64,000 nt of DNA, from contig CAYTCV010000004.1 of the NCBI GenBank assembly GCA_964436465.1, positions 1 to 64,000 on the forward strand. The letters run 5' to 3'. Made by a program: the position numbers and the translations under genes. Below the pieces are notes generated by a model. It was not told the origin of the DNA. It searched no databases and saw nothing but the letters and a program-made list of their open reading frames with translations. Numbering within the stretch: the stretch's first letter is position 1; each line of letters opens with the position of its first letter. The DNA is from RBG-13-66-14 sp964436465 (GTDB lineage: Bacteria > RBG-13-66-14). This document shows, piece by piece, positions 59,889 through 64,000 of the stretch.

Positions 59889-60824
59889 ATGACTGAAACC
59901 GTATCAATCCGAACCGGCGTCGTCTTCCTCGGCGGTCCGACGGCCGTCGGCAAGGGCGCCATTGCCGCCCGCCTCGCCGGTGTTCTCTCCATCGAGCTGG
60001 TCCTGTGCGATTCGGTCAAGGTCTACCGGGGGCTGGAAATCGGGGCCAACAAACCCCCGCCCGAACTGCGCGCCGGGTTGCCCATTCACATGGTGGACGT
60101 GTGCGACCCCACCGAAAGGTTCTCCGCCGGCCGGTATGCCCGTCTGGCGACCGAGGCCGTAGCGGGAATCCACCGACGGGGTCGGCTACCGCTGGTCGTC
60201 GGCGGGACGCTCCTCTTCGCCCGGGCCCTTCTCGACGGCCTGAGCGGGGCCCCGGAAACGGACCCCGAAATCGAGCGCGGACTGGAAGCACTCGGGACCG
60301 AGGAATTGGCGGAAAGGCTCCGGCGGAGTGACCCGGTCTCGGCCGACCGCATCCATCCCCACGACCGTCAGCGTCTCATCCGGGCCCTGGCGGTCCACCT
60401 CCAGACGGGACGGGGGCTTTCCGATTGGAATAACGAGCCTGCGTCCCGCCCGTTCGAGGGACCGGTGGTCCGGCTCGCCCTCGTCCGTCCCCGGGACGAG
60501 CTCTACGGCAGAATCAACGACCGCGCCCGCCGTATGTACGCGCGGGGCCTGGTGGAGGAGGTGCGGGGACTCATCGAATCGGGCGTCCCGTATTCGGCGC
60601 CCGCCCTGGAGTCCATCGGGTACACCCAGGCGGCGGCGTGCCTGCGCGGGGAAATTTCTCCCGAGCGGGCAATCGAGGACACAGCCACGGCGACGCGCAG
60701 GCTGGCCAAACGCCAACTGACCTGGCTCCGCTCCGATTCGCGGTTCGAGATGCTCAAAACGGACGCCAACGGTGAGGAGTCGGCCTACGACGCACTGGCG
60801 CGTCGTCTCGGAGCGATTTCTTGA
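59889..60824 (+). CDS. miaA: tRNA dimethylallyltransferase (MiaA), divergent P-loop
   Basis: A 311-residue MiaA-family protein, which adds the dimethylallyl group to A37 of tRNAs reading U-codons. Family marks: GPTAVGK near 16-22, CDSVKVYRGLEIG near 42, VVGGTLLFARALLDGLS near 104, HPHDRQRLIRALAV near 155 and TRRLAKRQLTWLR near 270. Two key spots differ. The P-loop GKT/S is GKG, and the IGTAKP motif reads IGANKPP. The rest fits, so the fold is sure but activity is not. Lone gene; hfq is not next to it. Confidence 0.9.
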   Translation: MTETVSIRTGVVFLGGPTAVGKGAIAARLAGVLSIELVLCDSVKVYRGLEIGANKPPPELRAGLPIHMVDVCDPTERFSAGRYARLATEAVAGIHRRGRLPLVVGGTLLFARALLDGLSGAPETDPEIERGLEALGTEELAERLRRSDPVSADRIHPHDRQRLIRALAVHLQTGRGLSDWNNEPASRPFEGPVVRLALVRPRDELYGRINDRARRMYARGLVEEVRGLIESGVPYSAPALESIGYTQAAACLRGEISPERAIEDTATATRRLAKRQLTWLRSDSRFEMLKTDANGEESAYDALARRLGAIS

Positions 60825-60850
60825 CCTCGGAGATTGCGTTCTGCTAGAAT
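60821..60850 (+). promoter_or_regulatory. Promoter of the HEAT-repeat lipoprotein gene
   Basis: TTGACC (60821-60826, overlapping the miaA stop), 18-nt spacer, TAGAAT (60845-60850), 68 nt before the ATG. Confidence 0.7.
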
Positions 60851-60917
60851 CAAAATACTGAAAGTTGACCCAATTATTGGTATTACGGGGTATCCCACCC
60901 CCCGGAAAGGGGCAGAG

Positions 60918-63911
60918 ATGCGCCTGACCCATTTTGCCGTCTTTCTCATCGGGCTGTGCACCATCGCCACCATAGGTTGCGGCGCCAGCAGCGACGAGCT
61001 CATAACCTCGGTCGTAACCGCCGAGGATGCCCGCACCAGACTCATCGCCCGGGATGAAATCGTCAAGCTCGGCGAGGAAGGAGTGGACGTCTTCGCCAAG
61101 CTCCTCGACTTCGCGACCGTGCGCAACCTGTTCGAGACCCAGGTGTCCCCCGCCCGTCTCTCGGAGATGGACGAGGAGGCCATCATGCGGGAGGTGACGG
61201 ACATCCGCCTCACCGCGGTCCGGGGCATGGCCGCCATCGGCTCCATCTCCGCGACCCAACCGCTCATAGACGCCTCTTACTACCCGGAATCCCAGACCGA
61301 GAACCTGGGGGAACCCATCCCCATCGGGGATGACGAGCTTTCCATCGAACTGGCGGCCCAATTCCGCTGTGAGGTGATGACCGCCCTCGGCCAACTGGCC
61401 TTCGGCTCCGAGAAGGAGCGCGAGGAGGCCATAGACCTCTTCTCGTACGGAGCGAACGACCCCGACCCCGGCGTCCGCATCTGCACCGCCGGTTCCCTGG
61501 CGGCCCTCCACCTCTACGAATCGGGCTACTTCCTCAAGCAGCTCGCCGAGGACAAAGTGGCCGGAGTCCGCGCCGCGACCTTTAACGCCATCCATACCAT
61601 CGGGACCTACTACATCGCGCACACCGCACAGTCACTTTCCTACGGAGACGAGAAAACGGCCGAGCTCGACCGGCAGAACCTGAAGACGCTGAAGGACTCG
61701 GTCTACCAGCACTGCATCGACGCGCTGGCGGATACGGAGACCTCTGTCCGCGTCCCGGCCATCCACGCTCTGGACATTTTCGACGACCCGACGTCCGTTA
61801 CGCCGCTCGTGCGCTACCTGTCCGACGCCAACGAGAACGTCCGCGTCGCCACCGTAAACGCCCTCGCGAGTTTCGATAACGACGAGGGGAAGAAGGCCGT
61901 CGAGAAGGCCGTCGTCGCCGCCCTCGGCGAGGTCGACCCGCAGAGACGGATGATGGCCGCGATGGTTCTCGGACGGATGCGCACCGGCGGCGACGCGATG
62001 GAAGCGGCGCTCCTGAAACCCGGCGAGCTCTGGTTCGTCAAGCTCCAGTTGATTAACTCACTGTCCAACCTCGACAACCAGGATTACCTGGGCACCATCA
62101 ACGGCTTCCTGGACGACCCCGACCGCGACGTGAGGATAGCCGCCATCGGCGCCGTGGGCTCCCTGGGCAGCGCCGAGGACCTCGACCGCCTCTTCGGATA
62201 CGCCGTCGAAGATGAGACCCTCATCCCCGCCGTCACCCACGCCATCGCCTCCATCGCCGATTACGGGGAGCTCCAGCCCTACCTCGGAACGGACAATGAG
62301 GAGCTCATCCGCCTCATCGCCATCAACACTCTTTCGATGCGCAGCGACTCCGAAACACCGGCGCCCCCCATGCTGGTGGAACTCTTCAAAGACCCGGACA
62401 TCCAGATTGTGAGGGCCTCCCTCGACACCGTCAGCCACTATTACTTCAGGGATAGCAAAGACGAGCTCGCGGCGCTGGTCGAGCGGGGTGAGGACGATTA
62501 CACCGTTTTCGACGAAACGAAGAACAGCTTCGACGGACTGTCCTCGAGCCTGGGCGACATCTACTTCGTCAAGATGCGGGCCGCCTCCATGCTGGCATCC
62601 TTCGACAACCGAGACGGCATAAACTACTTCATCGACATGCTTTCCGACCCCAGCGTCGGCCGGCGTCTCATCGGCGTGGCCTGCCTGGGGAACATCGGTC
62701 ACACCCGCGGCGTGATGCCCACGGTGGGGCTCTTGAACGACGGCTCCGACTACGTCCGCTGGGGCGCCGCCCAGGTACTCGGTATATTCGCCGATACACG
62801 GACCACCGGCTTCCTGGGCCAGGCCCTTCAGGATTCAAGCCCCTGGGTGCAGGAGAGCGCCATCGAATCCCTCCTGGCCATCGGCGACAAGAACACCATC
62901 GACGCGGTGCACGACGTACTCGCCTCGAACTCCGCGCCGTCGGTGAAGGTGGCCGCCCTGGACTTCATCTCCCGCATGGGGGATAAACGCATGGCCGACG
63001 AAATCGCCGGTTATCTTAAGGACGAGGACGACGCCGTCCGCTACGGTGCCGCCGTCTGCCTTACCCGGCTCAACGACGAGCAGGGACGCGGAATCGAATT
63101 CCTGAAAGGGGAACTCGACTCCACCCGCATCCTGACCATCGACCCCGGTCTCCCCCCCATCACGCCCCTCGGAGCCGGCATCGAGCTCCTGGCCGCCGAG
63201 CTGACCGGCACCCCGGAGAGTCAAATCGAAGAGCTGACCACCGAGCCGCATGATATCGTCGCCTGGGCTTATGCGACCCAGACTCTCACCGGGGATACGG
63301 CGTCCACCGACACCTACGCCATCGTGGCCGAAAAAGCACTGCAGACCGACTACCTGCGTCAGGGGCTGCTGGACAACATCGCCCAGTATCGTCCCACCGC
63401 CTACGCCGCCTTCGAACCTTACCTCGATAACGAAGACGCCGGGGTACGGCAGCTCGGGTACACGATTCTGACGCGAATCGGGGGCGACAAGGTCCTGGAC
63501 CGGCTGACCGAGCAAATCAGCGCTTACCCCGAGGACGCCCCCCTGCTCATCGCCGCCCTGGACGACCTGGGAGCCAAATCTTACCTGCGCCGCCTGTTCA
63601 GCAACGGCGACGAATCCATTCGGGTTCTGGTGGCCGAGCGCATCGCGGGCTGGAAGGATAAACGCATGCCCCTCATCTGGGGGCAAATCGCCACCGAGGA
63701 CCAGAGCCTGGCCGTGAGGCTGACCGTTCTGGGCTCCCTGGCCGACGACCCCACCGGCGTGGGCCGGGCCTATCTGACGCAAATCATCGAAGCCCCCGAT
63801 TCGCCCCCCGAGCTGGTCCGGGCGGCGAGGGACGCGCTGGCCGGCGTGGAACAGCCCGTGCCCGCGACGGCTGAAACGCCGGCGCCCGAGACGACCGAAA
63901 CGCCCGCCTGA
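60918..63911 (+). CDS. Giant HEAT-repeat lipoprotein
   Basis: A 997-residue lipoprotein with signal peptide and lipobox ATIGC (Cys about 21). The body is a long solenoid of HEAT/PBS-lyase-like repeats, seen as VRVPAIHALDIFDDPTSVTPL, VRIAAIGAVGSLGSAEDLDRL and VKVAALDFISRMGDKRMADEI at ~30-residue spacing. The last ~20 residues are a Pro/Thr/Glu-rich tail. HEAT solenoids are protein-binding scaffolds; a large cell-envelope scaffold is the best inference. The ATG at 60918 has AAAGGGG and starts the signal peptide; an in-frame ORF start 84 nt earlier is rejected. Its own terminator follows at 63963. Confidence 0.85.
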   Translation: MRLTHFAVFLIGLCTIATIGCGASSDELITSVVTAEDARTRLIARDEIVKLGEEGVDVFAKLLDFATVRNLFETQVSPARLSEMDEEAIMREVTDIRLTAVRGMAAIGSISATQPLIDASYYPESQTENLGEPIPIGDDELSIELAAQFRCEVMTALGQLAFGSEKEREEAIDLFSYGANDPDPGVRICTAGSLAALHLYESGYFLKQLAEDKVAGVRAATFNAIHTIGTYYIAHTAQSLSYGDEKTAELDRQNLKTLKDSVYQHCIDALADTETSVRVPAIHALDIFDDPTSVTPLVRYLSDANENVRVATVNALASFDNDEGKKAVEKAVVAALGEVDPQRRMMAAMVLGRMRTGGDAMEAALLKPGELWFVKLQLINSLSNLDNQDYLGTINGFLDDPDRDVRIAAIGAVGSLGSAEDLDRLFGYAVEDETLIPAVTHAIASIADYGELQPYLGTDNEELIRLIAINTLSMRSDSETPAPPMLVELFKDPDIQIVRASLDTVSHYYFRDSKDELAALVERGEDDYTVFDETKNSFDGLSSSLGDIYFVKMRAASMLASFDNRDGINYFIDMLSDPSVGRRLIGVACLGNIGHTRGVMPTVGLLNDGSDYVRWGAAQVLGIFADTRTTGFLGQALQDSSPWVQESAIESLLAIGDKNTIDAVHDVLASNSAPSVKVAALDFISRMGDKRMADEIAGYLKDEDDAVRYGAAVCLTRLNDEQGRGIEFLKGELDSTRILTIDPGLPPITPLGAGIELLAAELTGTPESQIEELTTEPHDIVAWAYATQTLTGDTASTDTYAIVAEKALQTDYLRQGLLDNIAQYRPTAYAAFEPYLDNEDAGVRQLGYTILTRIGGDKVLDRLTEQISAYPEDAPLLIAALDDLGAKSYLRRLFSNGDESIRVLVAERIAGWKDKRMPLIWGQIATEDQSLAVRLTVLGSLADDPTGVGRAYLTQIIEAPDSPPELVRAARDALAGVEQPVPATAETPAPETTETPA

Positions 63912-63962
63912 CCGGACTTATTCCGGCCGGGGTTTTCCACCCGTCAAACGGTTTATATGCCT

Positions 63963-63991
63963 AAAGACCCCGTAGAACGCGGGGTCTTTTT
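63963..63991 (+). terminator. Terminator after the HEAT-repeat gene
   Basis: AAAGACCCCG (63963-63972), 7-nt loop, CGGGGTCTTT (63980-63989), T run. Confidence 0.88.
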
Positions 63992-64000
63992 CTATACCGG

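Noticed and set aside
1..64000. tRNA, rRNA, CRISPR arrays, insertion sequences or prophage genes
   Set aside because: I looked for T-loop consensus, repeat-spacer patterns, transposase motifs and terminal inverted repeats and found none that I could support.

Overview
The window is chromosomal DNA of a diderm bacterium: very GC-rich, densely coded on both strands, with an LPS gene (waaA), several lipoproteins, a predicted outer-membrane barrel and three proteins with TonB-like C-termini. Two secreted enzymes end in the same Por-type (T9SS-like) sorting tail, a trait of the FCB superphylum and related candidate phyla. I would guess an uncultured high-GC candidate phylum (Coatesbacteria-like), but the sequence alone does not prove this. 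I see no insertion sequence, prophage, CRISPR array, rRNA or tRNA gene.

Layout. 1-7.7 kb: comM/yifB, an XRE regulator with palindromic upstream sites, a Fur-family regulator with a clear promoter, a flavodoxin, leuS behind a 259-nt leader that contains an intrinsic terminator and a competing antiterminator, a zinc-ribbon protein and a secreted protein of unknown role. 7.7-13.7 kb: an M29-like aminopeptidase, a fused radical SAM/DUF2344 protein and an M1 aminopeptidase with a sorting tail. 13.8-16.6 kb: pyrR-pyrB-pyrC, in which both the PyrC and PyrB homologues have lost catalytic residues. 16.6-23 kb: a TPR lipoprotein, a TPR/TonB-C protein, fmt, def, fabF and acpP. 23.1-29.1 kb: TetR regulator, RND/MMPL exporter, LolA-like periplasmic protein and outer-membrane barrel, a compact trans-envelope export operon. 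29.1-34.3 kb: two TonB-like proteins, mtnA, a structured intergenic region, a BMP-family binding lipoprotein and waaA. 34.3-39 kb: a candidate oriC, dnaA and a large subtilisin-like secreted protease. 39.1-45.4 kb: methyltransferase, OFA-type MFS transporter, two tandem GT-C-like membrane proteins and a small secreted protein. 45.8-50.3 kb: an orphan urocanase gene, two thioferritin-like proteins, two DUF1858 mini-proteins and a lipoprotein. 50.3-56.9 kb: dtd, small membrane proteins, a YugP-type protease, a macro-domain protein, a B12-binding radical SAM protein with a coupled small gene, an MFS transporter and a Bcp peroxiredoxin. 56.9-64 kb: a STAND-like TPR protein without a P-loop, a divergent miaA and a giant HEAT-repeat lipoprotein.

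Most interesting points: the eroded pyrB-pyrC pair, the four-gene export operon with a candidate TetR operator, the leuS attenuator, the thioferritin/DUF1858 redox cluster with an AT-rich control region, and the P-loop-less STAND-like protein. Start codons were chosen from ribosome-binding sites, signal peptides and family norms. Many genes use GTG or TTG starts.
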